A stretch of DNA of 64,000 bases from Acidobacteriota bacterium (GTDB lineage: Bacteria > Acidobacteriota > Blastocatellia > Pyrinomonadales > Pyrinomonadaceae). Below, in pieces: positions 9,334 to 18,116 of this stretch. The notes below the pieces were generated by a model that saw only the letters and a list, made by a program, of their open reading frames with translations, made no database searches and was not told the DNA's origin. How positions within the stretch are numbered: the first letter of the stretch is position 1; each line of letters begins with the position of its first letter. Both the position numbers and the translations under genes were made by a program. The stretch spans positions 124,001 to 188,000 of the forward strand of contig JADJBB010000021.1 of NCBI GenBank assembly GCA_016703965.1, written 5' to 3'.

Positions 9334-10514
9334 TGTTCATTCCCGGCCGTATCGAGTTTCTTGGAAAACATACCGACTATTGCGGCGGGCGCAGTGTAGT
9401 ATGCGCGATCGACCGCGGGTTTCATGCCGAACTTGAAGACCATTCGGAACCGCTCGTCGTTCTAGAAAATCTCGATATAAGCGAAAGGATCTCCGTACCT
9501 CTGAAGGATCCGACCATTTTGCCCGGCCATTGGACAAACTACGCTGCCGAGGTCGTACGCCGTCTTGGGACAAACTTTCCGGAAGGATTAAAAAACGGCG
9601 TTAAGATTCGCTTCAATAGCGATCTTCCTAAGGCTGCAGGACTTTCGAGTTCAAGTGCGTTAATGATAATGGTATTTGCGGCCCTGGATCTTGTAAACGA
9701 TCTTCGGGGATCAAGCCGGTATCAGGATAATATTCACGACAAACTCGACCTCGCGGAATATCTGGGATGCGTCGAGAATGGTCAGAGTTTTCGTGAATTG
9801 GCTGGTTCCGCGGGCGTGGGAACATTTGGCGGCAGCCAGGATCATGCAGCGATAGTTCTGGGAAAGGCAGATAAACTTAGTGCGTTTTCGTTTTCACCGC
9901 TCCGGCACGATGCGGACTTTCCATTTCCTGAGACGTATTCATTCGTTGTCGCATCAAGCGGCGTCGCGGCTGAGAAAACCGGAACAGCACGCGATAGCTA
10001 TAACCGCATTTCTCGAATGGTTTCCGAGGTAACCTCAACCGTTGGAAGGGGTCTGACCTTTTCACGAATGTTTGAGGAATTCGGGGTTGATGAGGTTCTT
10101 TCGAAGATCAGGGGAATGAGGTCAGCCTTTATGACACGCGATCTGCTGAGCCGTGTTGAGCAGTTTCGGATCGAGAATTTTGAGATCATCCCGTCAGTCA
10201 TCGAGATGCTCGCGGCCGGCAGGATCGCTGATATTGGTGATGCGATCGATATCTCACAGGAAAATGCCGAGCGGTTTCTCGGCAACCAGATCACGGAAAC
10301 GTCATTTTTGCAGCGTTCGGCTCGAGAGATCGGCGTCGTTGCAGCCTCCGCTTTTGGTGCCGGTTTTGGCGGGAGTGTTTATGCTCTTCTTACCAGGTCC
10401 GACGCTGAAGGATTCAAGGCGGAGTGGCAAAGAGTTTATAGGAACCGCTTCCCGCAGCATTCGGGGGTTTGCGAATTCTTCACGGCCCGTCCATCGGAAT
10501 GCGATCTGGGCTGA
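9333..10514 (+). CDS. GHMP-family sugar kinase, galactokinase-like
   Basis: A 393-residue kinase of the GHMP superfamily. Motif 1 is PGRIEFLGKHTDYCGG, equivalent to the galactokinase signature GRxNLIGEHTDY, with Lys in place of Glu. Motif 2, the ATP phosphate loop, is PKAAGLSSSSALM near residue 102. Motif 3 is FGAGFGGSVYALL near the C-terminus. GGSQDHAAIVLG occupies the position of the galactokinase MDQ motif that holds the catalytic Asp. It would phosphorylate the anomeric hydroxyl of a hexose or related sugar, supplying the substrate for the transferase encoded just upstream. The changes in motifs 1 and MDQ leave galactose itself in doubt. The gene ends at 10514, back to back with the minus-strand gene that ends at 10515. 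Confidence 0.88.
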   Translation: MFIPGRIEFLGKHTDYCGGRSVVCAIDRGFHAELEDHSEPLVVLENLDISERISVPLKDPTILPGHWTNYAAEVVRRLGTNFPEGLKNGVKIRFNSDLPKAAGLSSSSALMIMVFAALDLVNDLRGSSRYQDNIHDKLDLAEYLGCVENGQSFRELAGSAGVGTFGGSQDHAAIVLGKADKLSAFSFSPLRHDADFPFPETYSFVVASSGVAAEKTGTARDSYNRISRMVSEVTSTVGRGLTFSRMFEEFGVDEVLSKIRGMRSAFMTRDLLSRVEQFRIENFEIIPSVIEMLAAGRIADIGDAIDISQENAERFLGNQITETSFLQRSAREIGVVAASAFGAGFGGSVYALLTRSDAEGFKAEWQRVYRNRFPQHSGVCEFFTARPSECDLG

Positions 10515-10643
10515 TCAATCTTTCTCACCCAGTTTCTTCAACATTTCTTTGATGTCCGTCACGCCTTTGAATGCTACGTAAGCAGTCACAAATGTGTACC
10601 AAACAACAGCTGTTATGGTAAGAATGAGCCAAATGTACCTCAT
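10515..10643 (-). CDS. Small single-TM protein coupled to sodium:solute symporter (42 aa)
   Basis: A 42-residue reading frame I found below the usual length limit. Its ATG overlaps the stop of the symporter gene in an ATGA arrangement, which indicates translational coupling. The protein starts MRYIWLILTITAVVWYTFVT, a single membrane helix, followed by a short soluble tail, KGVTDIKEMLKKLGEKD. Small membrane partners are known for some secondary transporters (for example the YhdT/PanF and DUF4212/acetate-type symporter pairs), so an accessory or stability subunit is a reasonable inference. No homology can be claimed from here. Its stop abuts the stop of the GHMP kinase gene. Confidence 0.72.
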   Translation of the reverse strand: MRYIWLILTITAVVWYTFVTAYVAFKGVTDIKEMLKKLGEKD

Positions 10644-12133
10644 GCGATCTCTCCTTTTCGAGGTTTGAGCAGTGAGAAGGTAAACATCGCTAAAGCCGAA
10701 AATACGTAAGCCGCGATGCCTGAATAGTAAGGGCCGATCTGTTTAGCAAGATCCTTGGTTCCTGGAGTCTTCTCCAGCACCAGGAACATTACCGGTATTG
10801 CAGCAGCAAAGAATATCGATCCGAAAGCACCCCAGCTATTTGCGCCTTTCCAATAGCAAGACGAGATAAGCAGCACCGAAATACTGGCGAGATATATCGT
10901 GCCGGTTATACCTAGATATGTCCAAACATCGCCCTCGAGGGGATACCACAATCCGTAAAATAACAGAAACACCCCGATCAGGGCTACGATCATGCGATTG
11001 ATCAAGATTCCCTTTTTTTCGGACCAGGCCTCTTTTCGAAATGGACCCATGATGTCGTTATAAATGACACTTCCCCATGTAAGCATATAACTCGAGTCTG
11101 TCGACATATCAGCCGCAAGCATTGCAGCTATACACAATCCCATAAGCCCAACAGGAACAAATGTAGCAAGGAATGTGGGCATCGCGTCTAGGGAATTAGT
11201 CACCTGGCCAAGCGTGGCGAGAGCGGCAATTCCCCAAATGCCGGGAATGAGGAATCGGCATACGAAAAAGAAACTTGTTCGCACATAGATCTTCTGTCCA
11301 GTCAATGAATCCTTTGCCGCTAGAACGCGGGCAATAGTTGTCTGCCAGGTCAGAACTGCCGCAAAATTGAGCATTACCTGAAAAAGTACGTACGGCCAAC
11401 CAAGATCCGGATGTACGAAAGGATTGAATCCGCCCGCACCGTAATTAGCCTCGACCGTGGTCACGATCTTGTCCCAGCCAACGTAAACTAACACGAGCAG
11501 CGTAACCGCGATCAACCCGACGCTCATCACGACAAACTGTAGAAAATCGGTGATTAGAACCGAAAGCATTCCGCCGAGAATCGTATAGGTCGCAACGCCG
11601 ACAAGCAGGACTGTCATCATCGCTTCTAAATAGCCAACCTGATAGCCGAAAAGGTTAAAGGAAGTGACCTTTAGCCCAACGATCGTAACTAAAAACTGCC
11701 CGCCGATTCGCAGAAAAACGCCCATGTTCAGCAATCCGCCGAGCACGATCACGACCCCAGCGGCCCAGCGAACTCGCGGTCCGAATTGCTTCTCGATCAA
11801 TTGAGGTATCGTTATCACGCCGGAATCACGGAGCGGTTTGATGCAGAAGCCCGTATAACCGATCACGAGCATCGACAGTGCCATAGCAATCCCCGGGGTA
11901 GCGCCGGCAAAGCCGTATTTGTACCCCGCCTCGGCCGTGTACATACACGTAACTATGCCGAATTCGGTTGCAGCAAGCGAAGCGATGCCCAAATAGACAT
12001 TCATCTCGCGGCCCGCGACCAGAAAATCATCGACTTTGCCGACATACTTCCGCACGTACAATCCCGCCGCCATCGTCACAAGCAAATAAAGCCCGACAAT
12101 GCTTCCGTCCAGAAGCCAGTTGAAATTAGTCAT
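10640..12133 (-). CDS. Sodium:solute symporter (SSS family)
   Basis: A 497-residue inner-membrane transporter with about 13 hydrophobic segments. The N-terminal DFLVAGREMNVYLGIASLAA and the following TEFGIVTCMYTAEAGYKYG are typical of the SSS family; AADMSTDSSYMLTWGSVIYN near the middle is the conserved TM8 region that contributes the Na2 sodium site. Family members carry sugars, inositol, proline, pantothenate, acetate or urea. The substrate is not readable, but the gene converges on a sugar kinase and nucleotidyltransferase unit, so a sugar or polyol is worth testing. The stop overlaps the start of a 42-residue membrane protein by four bases. Confidence 0.92.
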   Translation of the reverse strand: MTNFNWLLDGSIVGLYLLVTMAAGLYVRKYVGKVDDFLVAGREMNVYLGIASLAATEFGIVTCMYTAEAGYKYGFAGATPGIAMALSMLVIGYTGFCIKPLRDSGVITIPQLIEKQFGPRVRWAAGVVIVLGGLLNMGVFLRIGGQFLVTIVGLKVTSFNLFGYQVGYLEAMMTVLLVGVATYTILGGMLSVLITDFLQFVVMSVGLIAVTLLVLVYVGWDKIVTTVEANYGAGGFNPFVHPDLGWPYVLFQVMLNFAAVLTWQTTIARVLAAKDSLTGQKIYVRTSFFFVCRFLIPGIWGIAALATLGQVTNSLDAMPTFLATFVPVGLMGLCIAAMLAADMSTDSSYMLTWGSVIYNDIMGPFRKEAWSEKKGILINRMIVALIGVFLLFYGLWYPLEGDVWTYLGITGTIYLASISVLLISSCYWKGANSWGAFGSIFFAAAIPVMFLVLEKTPGTKDLAKQIGPYYSGIAAYVFSALAMFTFSLLKPRKGEIA

Positions 12134-12270
12134 TTAGATGACTCCGAATTTGAAGGTATTAAAAAGACTTTCCAATATTATTCGGGTTTTTGCGTTCTGT
12201 CCAACGAGAACGCAACTAGATGTTTTTTCTTTATAGCAGGCCCGCTGCGGAACCCCTAAAGGGAAAAGAA

Positions 12271-12297
12271 AAAGACCGCCATTTCCTGGCGGTCTTT
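12271..12297 (-). terminator. Rho-independent terminator of the DUF883-like gene
   Basis: The perfect 11-base arms AAAGACCGCCA and TGGCGGTCTTT are separated by a five-base loop. Read on the minus strand, the hairpin lies about 40 bases after the stop at 12337 and is followed by a T-rich run (TTCTTTTCCC). The plus-strand exit is less T-rich, so minus-strand use is more likely. Confidence 0.85.
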
Positions 12298-12336
12298 ATA
12301 ATTTGACTATCTAATCGTTCGACGCCGCTCGGCTGG

Positions 12337-12693
12337 TTACGACCTACGCCCACTCTTCAAGATCAATCCGACAATAAGACCGATCGCCGCAGAAATAAGG
12401 ATCGTCTGGCCCGGCTTCTGGCGGGCGAATTCCTTTGCGTCTTCGACAAGTTCCTTCGGGTCCTTGTTCGATAGTTCCTTGAACTTATCGCCTGCTTGGG
12501 CGAACTTGTCGTTGGCAAAATCCTTGGCCTTAACGGCTGCGTCCTGAATCTTCTGTCCGTATTCCTGTGCCTGCATCTTTAGGTCTCCTAAAAACTCGTC
12601 ATCCGTCACCTTGTCGGCTGGCGATCCAACCGGTATCAGGCTCTGTTCCAATTCCTGTTCTGCTTTCTTAACTTCTGCTTCAAATTCTGACAT
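12337..12693 (-). CDS. DUF883/YqjD-like membrane-anchored stress protein
   Basis: A 118-residue protein: an acidic, Glu/Lys/Ala-rich amphipathic helical region from about residue 5 to 85 (VKKAEQELEQSLIP, KDFANDKFAQAGDKFKEL), then ARQKPGQTILISAAIGLIVG with a short C-terminal membrane helix ending LILKSGRRS. This matches the DUF883 architecture of E. coli YqjD, ElaB and YgaM, tail-anchored inner-membrane proteins associated with ribosomes in stationary phase. Sequence identity with those is probably low. It is transcribed away from the TetR/RND operon, with a shared 211-base control region. Confidence 0.75.
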   Translation of the reverse strand: MSEFEAEVKKAEQELEQSLIPVGSPADKVTDDEFLGDLKMQAQEYGQKIQDAAVKAKDFANDKFAQAGDKFKELSNKDPKELVEDAKEFARQKPGQTILISAAIGLIVGLILKSGRRS

Positions 12694-12807
12694 ATCAAGA
12701 TACTCCCGAATTATTAAAAATAATCAATAATGCGACGGCTGAGATGTTTTTCTCGCCTTATTAGTTGTAACGAATTTCTCGCGAGATTTGTTCCATCGAT
12801 CAACTTT

Positions 12808-12825
12808 ATGTGATGCGCATCACAT
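12808..12825. promoter_or_regulatory. CRP/FNR-family-like palindromic site
   Basis: ATGTGATGCGCATCACAT is a perfect 18-base palindrome containing TGTGA-N6-TCACA, identical to the core of the E. coli CRP site. It lies in the divergent region between the DUF883-like gene and the TetR gene, about 115 bases from one start and 80 from the other. No CRP-family gene is in the window; the regulator is inferred only from the site. Confidence 0.55.
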
Positions 12826-12869
12826 TTGTGGTTGACAAAGATATTTCCAAAATGCGAGTCTATCTGTTC

Positions 12870-12889
12870 AAGTAAGTAAGCACTTACTT
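12870..12889. promoter_or_regulatory. Candidate TetR operator
   Basis: The inverted repeat AAGTAAGT-aagc-ACTTACTT has two perfect 8-base arms around a 4-base centre. It ends 15 bases before the TetR start. Palindromes with tandem GTAAGT-type half sites close to the start are typical of autoregulating TetR repressors such as those controlling RND pumps. Confidence 0.7.
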
Positions 12890-12904
12890 TATGGAGAATA
12901 GATA

Positions 12905-13558
12905 TTGATCAAAGATCTTTTCAAATGTGAGCATCCGGGCCGTATGACGGGTGATGCCCGGCGTGAGCAGATATTGCAGACGGCGGTCGATCTGTTTTCG
13001 AAGCGTGGGTTTAAGGGAACGACCACAAAAGAGATAGCGAAAGCTTCCGGTGTTTCTGAGGCGATGGTGTTTCGCCATTTTGCCAGCAAGGACGAGCTCT
13101 ACGGAGCGATCCTGCATAACAAGGGTTGTCAGGACGGCGTGCAGCGTTTTCCGTGGGAAGAGAACAAGGCCCTTGCTGAGGCGATTAGGCAAAAAGATGA
13201 TTTTGCGGTCTTCTACAATCTCGCAAAAACCGCTCTTGATAAACATCACGAAGATGTCGGTTTCATGCGGTTGCTGTTTTACAGTGCTCTCGAGGAGCAT
13301 GACCTGGCAGAACGATTTTTTGGGGAGTTCGTCGCCCGTATCTACGGTTTTATCGGCGGCTATATCGAGGAAAGACAGCGGGATGGTGTCTTTCGCCAGT
13401 TTGAGCCAAAGATCGCGGTTAGGGCGTTTATGGGAATGATGATCCACCATTCGCTCAACAATATTCTCTGGGACAAGCAACGTAACATCCTTGATATCAC
13501 AAACGAGGAAGCGGCGAAGAATTTTGCGGAAATTCTGCTAAAAGGCATCCGGGCATAA
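12905..13558 (+). CDS. TetR/AcrR-family transcriptional regulator
   Basis: A 217-residue repressor heading an RND efflux operon. The N-terminal helix-turn-helix runs from about residue 18 to 65: RREQILQTAVDLFSKRGFKG, TTTKEIAKASGVSEAMVFRH, FASKDELYGAIL. The C-terminal half is the helical ligand-binding and dimer domain. The TTG at 12905 is preceded by GGAG at a fitting distance, so I keep it; the ATG at 12944 is the alternative. A palindrome just upstream is the likely operator. It presumably senses a pump substrate and controls its own operon. Confidence 0.9.
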   Translation: MIKDLFKCEHPGRMTGDARREQILQTAVDLFSKRGFKGTTTKEIAKASGVSEAMVFRHFASKDELYGAILHNKGCQDGVQRFPWEENKALAEAIRQKDDFAVFYNLAKTALDKHHEDVGFMRLLFYSALEEHDLAERFFGEFVARIYGFIGGYIEERQRDGVFRQFEPKIAVRAFMGMMIHHSLNNILWDKQRNILDITNEEAAKNFAEILLKGIRA

Positions 13559-13579
13559 CTGCCGAGAAGCTAATTACTA

Positions 13580-14887
13580 ATGATGAGAAGTAGGACTTTT
13601 AACGTTACAACTCTGGCTGTCGCCCTGTCGACGCTACTCGCCTTTACGGGGTGCGGTTCGCGAGGCGCAAATACCAATGCGAACTCAAGCAGTGCGCAAC
13701 CGACGACAGTTGACATCAATACGGCTCAGGCAATTACGCGGCAAATACCGACCTATTTTGAAGCGACCGGTAACCTTGCGAGCGATGCCCAGACGGATGT
13801 CGCACCGGTCGTAGGCGGCAAGGTCGTCGAGGTTAATTTTGACGTCGGAAGCTACGTCACCAAGGGTAGCGTTCTTGTAAGAATGGACGACCGTGACGCT
13901 CGCATCCGGCTCGAACAGGCTCAGGCCCAAGTTGAACAGCAGAAAAAAGCGGTTGGAACTGCGATCGCAGCACTTCGGCAGGCCCAGATCCGCCTTGGCG
14001 TGAAGGACGGCGAGGTATTCGATATCGAGACCTTTTCGCAGGTCAAATCTACCAAGGCTAACCTCGTTCTCGCAGAAAAGGAATTAGCCCGGGCTGAAAA
14101 GCTTTATGCAACTGGTGACGTTTCCAGATCGATCCTTGATCAGCGGCGGTCGCAGCGTGATGCGTTGCTCGGCCAGCTTGACGAAGCTCGCTCCAATGCA
14201 GCGGTCGCGGTAAAAGCCATTAATTCTGCCGAGGCTCAGGTCGCAGCTGCAAAGAGTGCGGTTACGACCTCGGAAACACAGATCGATCAGGCGCGAAAGG
14301 CGATATCAGACATGGTGATTCTGGCACCGATCAGCGGATACGTTTCAGAGCGTGTTGCCGACCTCGGAGAATTCCTCACGCCAAACGCCCCTAATACTAA
14401 GGTCGCAACGATCGTCCGTACGTCATCACTTCGATTGCGGATCGACGTTCCAGAAGCATCGATCGGTAAGGTTGCGGTCGGCCAGGGAATCTCGATGCAA
14501 ACCAGTGCGTATCCCGAACGCACATTCGCCGGCACGGTCGTACGGATCCTGCCAAATGTAAACACGACGGCCCGCACACTGATCGTCGAGGCCGAAGTCC
14601 CAAATGGCGACGGACTGCTCAAACCAGGTCAGTTCGCAACGGTTCGTGTCACGCAATCAAAACCAGAGAACGCAGTCATGATCCCGGCCTCTGCGATAAA
14701 GACCGAAGGTGACCTCAATAAAGTATATGTGGTGAAGGACGGGGCGGTTCGCGAACGCCTTATTCAGACGGGACTGCTGGAGAACGACCTTATCCAGGTT
14801 AAACAGGGTATAGCTGAAGGGGAAACGATCGCGACCAGCAATCTCAATGAATTGTTCGACGGGATCTTCGTCCGTCAGGTGAATTAA
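13580..14887 (+). CDS. RND efflux periplasmic adaptor (membrane fusion) lipoprotein
   Basis: A 435-residue adaptor of the HlyD/AcrA type linking the inner-membrane pump to the outer-membrane channel. The signal ends in a lipobox (LLAFTGC). APVVGGKVVEVNFDVGSYVT is the first half of the lipoyl-like domain. A long alpha-helical hairpin follows, roughly residues 110-235, rich in Gln, Ala and Glu. DMVILAPISGYVSERVADLG is the second lipoyl half, and TVVRILPNVNTTARTLIVEA with GLLKPGQFATVRV forms the beta-barrel region. It sits 21 bases after the TetR gene and 15 bases before the pump gene. Confidence 0.93.
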   Translation: MMRSRTFNVTTLAVALSTLLAFTGCGSRGANTNANSSSAQPTTVDINTAQAITRQIPTYFEATGNLASDAQTDVAPVVGGKVVEVNFDVGSYVTKGSVLVRMDDRDARIRLEQAQAQVEQQKKAVGTAIAALRQAQIRLGVKDGEVFDIETFSQVKSTKANLVLAEKELARAEKLYATGDVSRSILDQRRSQRDALLGQLDEARSNAAVAVKAINSAEAQVAAAKSAVTTSETQIDQARKAISDMVILAPISGYVSERVADLGEFLTPNAPNTKVATIVRTSSLRLRIDVPEASIGKVAVGQGISMQTSAYPERTFAGTVVRILPNVNTTARTLIVEAEVPNGDGLLKPGQFATVRVTQSKPENAVMIPASAIKTEGDLNKVYVVKDGAVRERLIQTGLLENDLIQVKQGIAEGETIATSNLNELFDGIFVRQVN

Positions 14888-14902
14888 CAAGGGGCAAGAA
14901 TT

Positions 14903-17900
14903 ATGCAGTGGTTAGCTGAAGTTTGTGTAAAGCGTCCTGTGTTTGCGACGATGTTGATCTTGTCGCTCGTTGTCGTGGGCGCGTTTTCGTTCCTGAGTCT
15001 TGGGGTCGATCTATTTCCCAAGATCGACTTCCCGACCATAACCATCACGGTAGTAAATCCCGGGGCTTCGCCGCAGGAGATCGAAACCGAAATAACCGAC
15101 AAGGTTGAAGAAGCTGTCAATACCATCAGCGGTATCGACGAGTTGCGTTCATCCTCAATTGAAGGTATATCGCAGGTTTTTGTCCAATTCGTCTTGGAAA
15201 AGGACGTTAACGTTGCCGCTCAAGAGGTAGAGAACCGCGTTCAGACGGTGATCCCTAACCTTCCTGAAACAGCGGAACAGCCGACCGTTCAGAAGTTAGA
15301 TACTGACGCTGCACCGGTACTTCGTGTGACGGTTTCAGCTCCCACGTCGATCCGCGAGATCACCGAACTTGCCCGCAAGAAGATCAAAGAACCTATCGAA
15401 TCCGTAAACGGCGTCGGCCAGATCACGATCATCGGTGGTCAGGAACGGCAGATCAACGTCTGGGTCGATCCGGACAAAATGCGTTCGTACAATGTAACAC
15501 CTGCCGAAGTTTCCGGCTCCCTGAAGATCCAGAACATGGAATTTCCGAGCGGTCGCCTGGATGAAGGTCAGACGGAAACCAGTGTGCGAACCGTGGGTAA
15601 GATCCAGAAGGTAGAGGAATTCAGCGACGTTGTCGTAGCCACGCGTGGAGCCTATCAAGTTAAGGTAAAGGACCTGGGCTACGTTGAGGACGGAGCCCAG
15701 GAACTGCGTTCCGAGGCCCGCCTTAATGGCCAGCCCGCAGTAACCCTTATCGTCGCGAAACAGTCAGGCCAAAATACCGTAGCTACTGCTCGGGCAGTAA
15801 AAGAAAAACTCAATGAGATCCTGCCGACCCTGCCGAAGAGCTATCAGGTTCGGATAATCGGTGATAACTCAATTTTCATTGAGAATTCTCTTCATGCCAT
15901 CGAAGAACATTTGATCGTCGGTTCGATCCTTGCTGCGATCGTGGTTTTCCTGTTCCTGTGGAGTTTCCGCTCGACCCTGATCGCCGGGCTGGCGATCCCT
16001 ACCTCAATTATTTCAACATTTGCCCTGATGTATGCGATGGGATATACGCTCAATTCGATAACCATGCTGAGCCTTACGCTCATGGTGGGTATCGTTATTG
16101 ACGACGCAATTGTCGTACTCGAGAACATCTATCGATTCGTTGAGGAAAAGGGGATGAATCCTTTCCAGGCGGCGATAGAAGGAACGCGGGAGATCGGATT
16201 GGCGGTCCTGGCAACAACTCTTTCGCTGATGGCGGTGTTCGTGCCGATCGGCTTCATGCAGGGAATCGTCGGCCGATTCATGTCTTCCTTTGGCCTGACC
16301 GCATCCTTCGCCGTGCTTGTTTCCTTGATCGTTTCATTCACCCTAACGCCGATGCTCGCGGCCAGGTTGATAAAAAAACATAAGGAAACGCCTGAAACCG
16401 AAAAAGAGAAGGAAGAAATAAAAGGCGATGGAATGATCGAGCCGGTTCAGAACGACAGCAAATACACCGGCTGGTTCAGAATTCTTGATCGGGGTTACGC
16501 TTCGCTGCTTCGGTTCTCAATGAACCATCGATGGGTGATCGTCACTCTTTGTCTGCTTGTTTTTATAAGCATCGTTCCACTATTCATGTCCGTTGGTAAG
16601 AACTTTTTGCCTGTGGACGATCAATCTCAGTATGAGGTCTCCGTTCGCGTTCCTGAAGGCTCAAGTTTGACGGCTTCGTCCTTAATGTTCGAACGAATTG
16701 CTGCCGAGATACGCAAACTTCCGGGGGTGACTGACACGCTTGCGACCGTCGGTGGCGGGCAGCAGCAAGTAGTTAACGCGGGAACGATCTATGTGAAGCT
16801 GAGCGACATCAAAGACCGGCAAAAATCGCAGGAACAGCTAATGGCTGAAACTCGCGATCTGATCTCGGCGAAATTTCCGCCCGAGTTGCGTACCGGCGTT
16901 CAACCTGTTCAAGCCTTCTCCGGCGGCGGCTTTCGAAATGCAAACGTTCAATTCATGATCGCCGGCCCTGATCTGGCAAAACTGTCTGAGTATTCCGACA
17001 AGATCATGGCGAAAATGAAAACTATCCCGGACGCGGTCGACGTTGACTCTACGTTGATCAGCGGCAAGCCCGAAGTACGGCTCTCCGTGGATCGTGACAC
17101 AGCCGCGGACCTTGGTGTTCGCGTTGGTGATGTCTCGCAAGCGTTGAATACTCTGGTTGCCGGACAAGAAGCAACAACGTTCAGTTCGGGAACCGATCAA
17201 TATGAGGTGCGTGTTCGTGCAATAAATCCATACCGAACGAGCGTGGAAGGATTGAAACGCGTTATCGTCCCATCTAGCAAGCTAGGCTGGGTTACCCTGG
17301 ATCGGGTCGTTTCATCATCATCCGGAACCGGGCCAAGTTCGGTGGACCGAACTAACCGGCAGCGTCAGGTGACGATCCTTGGTAACACTAGGCCGGGTGG
17401 TTCGGCCGCGAGCATAACGTCGGCAATTGACAGCTACGTCAAAGATCTGGATCTCCCGGCGACCTATCGTACTGGATACGTCGGCCAATCTAAGGAGATG
17501 GGAAAAGCCGGGTTCTACTTTCTGCTTGCGTTCGCACTGTCATTTATCTTTATGTACATAGTGCTGGCAGCCCAGTTCGAATCCTTTATTCACCCGGTCA
17601 CGATCCTTCTGACACTACCGCTTTCAATACCATTCGGCATCTTTAGTCTTCTGATCGCTGGGCAAACGGTCAACATCTTCTCCGGACTCGGACTGCTTTT
17701 ACTTTTCGGCGTCGTCAAGAAAAACGCGATCTTACAGATCGACCATACAAACCATTTGCGTTCCACGGGAATGTCGCGATACGACGCGATCATACAAGCC
17801 AATCGCGACCGACTCCGTCCGATCCTGATGACAACGATCGCCCTAGTCGCCGGTATGCTTCCGCTGGTTGTATCGACTGGCGCGGGTTCCGGGACAAACA

Positions 17901-18100
17901 GGTCGATCGGCGTGCTCGTGGTCGGCGGTCAGTCGATGTGTCTGCTTCTGACATTGCTAGCCGTTCCAGTTTTCTACTCTTTATTCGACGATCTGGCTGA
18001 GCTTCGATTGTTCAGGTATGTCAACCGCTTTGGCTCATGGTTATTTGGGGGTATGAAGCGGCGTGTTGCCTCAACGGCAAGTTCACTTATTGGCAAATAA
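14903..18100 (+). CDS. RND-family efflux pump inner-membrane transporter (HAE1/AcrB type)
   Basis: A 1065-residue proton-driven drug/metabolite exporter, the usual length for this family. It begins WLAEVCVKRPVFATMLILSL, the first membrane helix, followed by a large periplasmic porter domain. TM4 contains GIVIDDAIVVLENIYR with the adjacent Asp pair that relays protons, and FLFLWSFRSTLIAGLAIPTS lies before it. The second half repeats the plan (FALSFIFMYIVLAAQFESFI, LLFGVVKKNAILQIDHTN, RPILMTTIALVAGMLPL). A Lys/Glu-rich stretch near residues 490-515 lies in the central cytoplasmic segment. The substrate class is unknown. A ribosome site (AAGGGG) precedes the ATG. Confidence 0.96.
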   Translation: MQWLAEVCVKRPVFATMLILSLVVVGAFSFLSLGVDLFPKIDFPTITITVVNPGASPQEIETEITDKVEEAVNTISGIDELRSSSIEGISQVFVQFVLEKDVNVAAQEVENRVQTVIPNLPETAEQPTVQKLDTDAAPVLRVTVSAPTSIREITELARKKIKEPIESVNGVGQITIIGGQERQINVWVDPDKMRSYNVTPAEVSGSLKIQNMEFPSGRLDEGQTETSVRTVGKIQKVEEFSDVVVATRGAYQVKVKDLGYVEDGAQELRSEARLNGQPAVTLIVAKQSGQNTVATARAVKEKLNEILPTLPKSYQVRIIGDNSIFIENSLHAIEEHLIVGSILAAIVVFLFLWSFRSTLIAGLAIPTSIISTFALMYAMGYTLNSITMLSLTLMVGIVIDDAIVVLENIYRFVEEKGMNPFQAAIEGTREIGLAVLATTLSLMAVFVPIGFMQGIVGRFMSSFGLTASFAVLVSLIVSFTLTPMLAARLIKKHKETPETEKEKEEIKGDGMIEPVQNDSKYTGWFRILDRGYASLLRFSMNHRWVIVTLCLLVFISIVPLFMSVGKNFLPVDDQSQYEVSVRVPEGSSLTASSLMFERIAAEIRKLPGVTDTLATVGGGQQQVVNAGTIYVKLSDIKDRQKSQEQLMAETRDLISAKFPPELRTGVQPVQAFSGGGFRNANVQFMIAGPDLAKLSEYSDKIMAKMKTIPDAVDVDSTLISGKPEVRLSVDRDTAADLGVRVGDVSQALNTLVAGQEATTFSSGTDQYEVRVRAINPYRTSVEGLKRVIVPSSKLGWVTLDRVVSSSSGTGPSSVDRTNRQRQVTILGNTRPGGSAASITSAIDSYVKDLDLPATYRTGYVGQSKEMGKAGFYFLLAFALSFIFMYIVLAAQFESFIHPVTILLTLPLSIPFGIFSLLIAGQTVNIFSGLGLLLLFGVVKKNAILQIDHTNHLRSTGMSRYDAIIQANRDRLRPILMTTIALVAGMLPLVVSTGAGSGTNRSIGVLVVGGQSMCLLLTLLAVPVFYSLFDDLAELRLFRYVNRFGSWLFGGMKRRVASTASSLIGK

Positions 18101-18116
18101 TTACGGCCCTTTTTAT

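Noticed and set aside
12884..13480. 198-codon minus-strand frame
   Set aside because: It mirrors the TetR gene and overlaps its operator.
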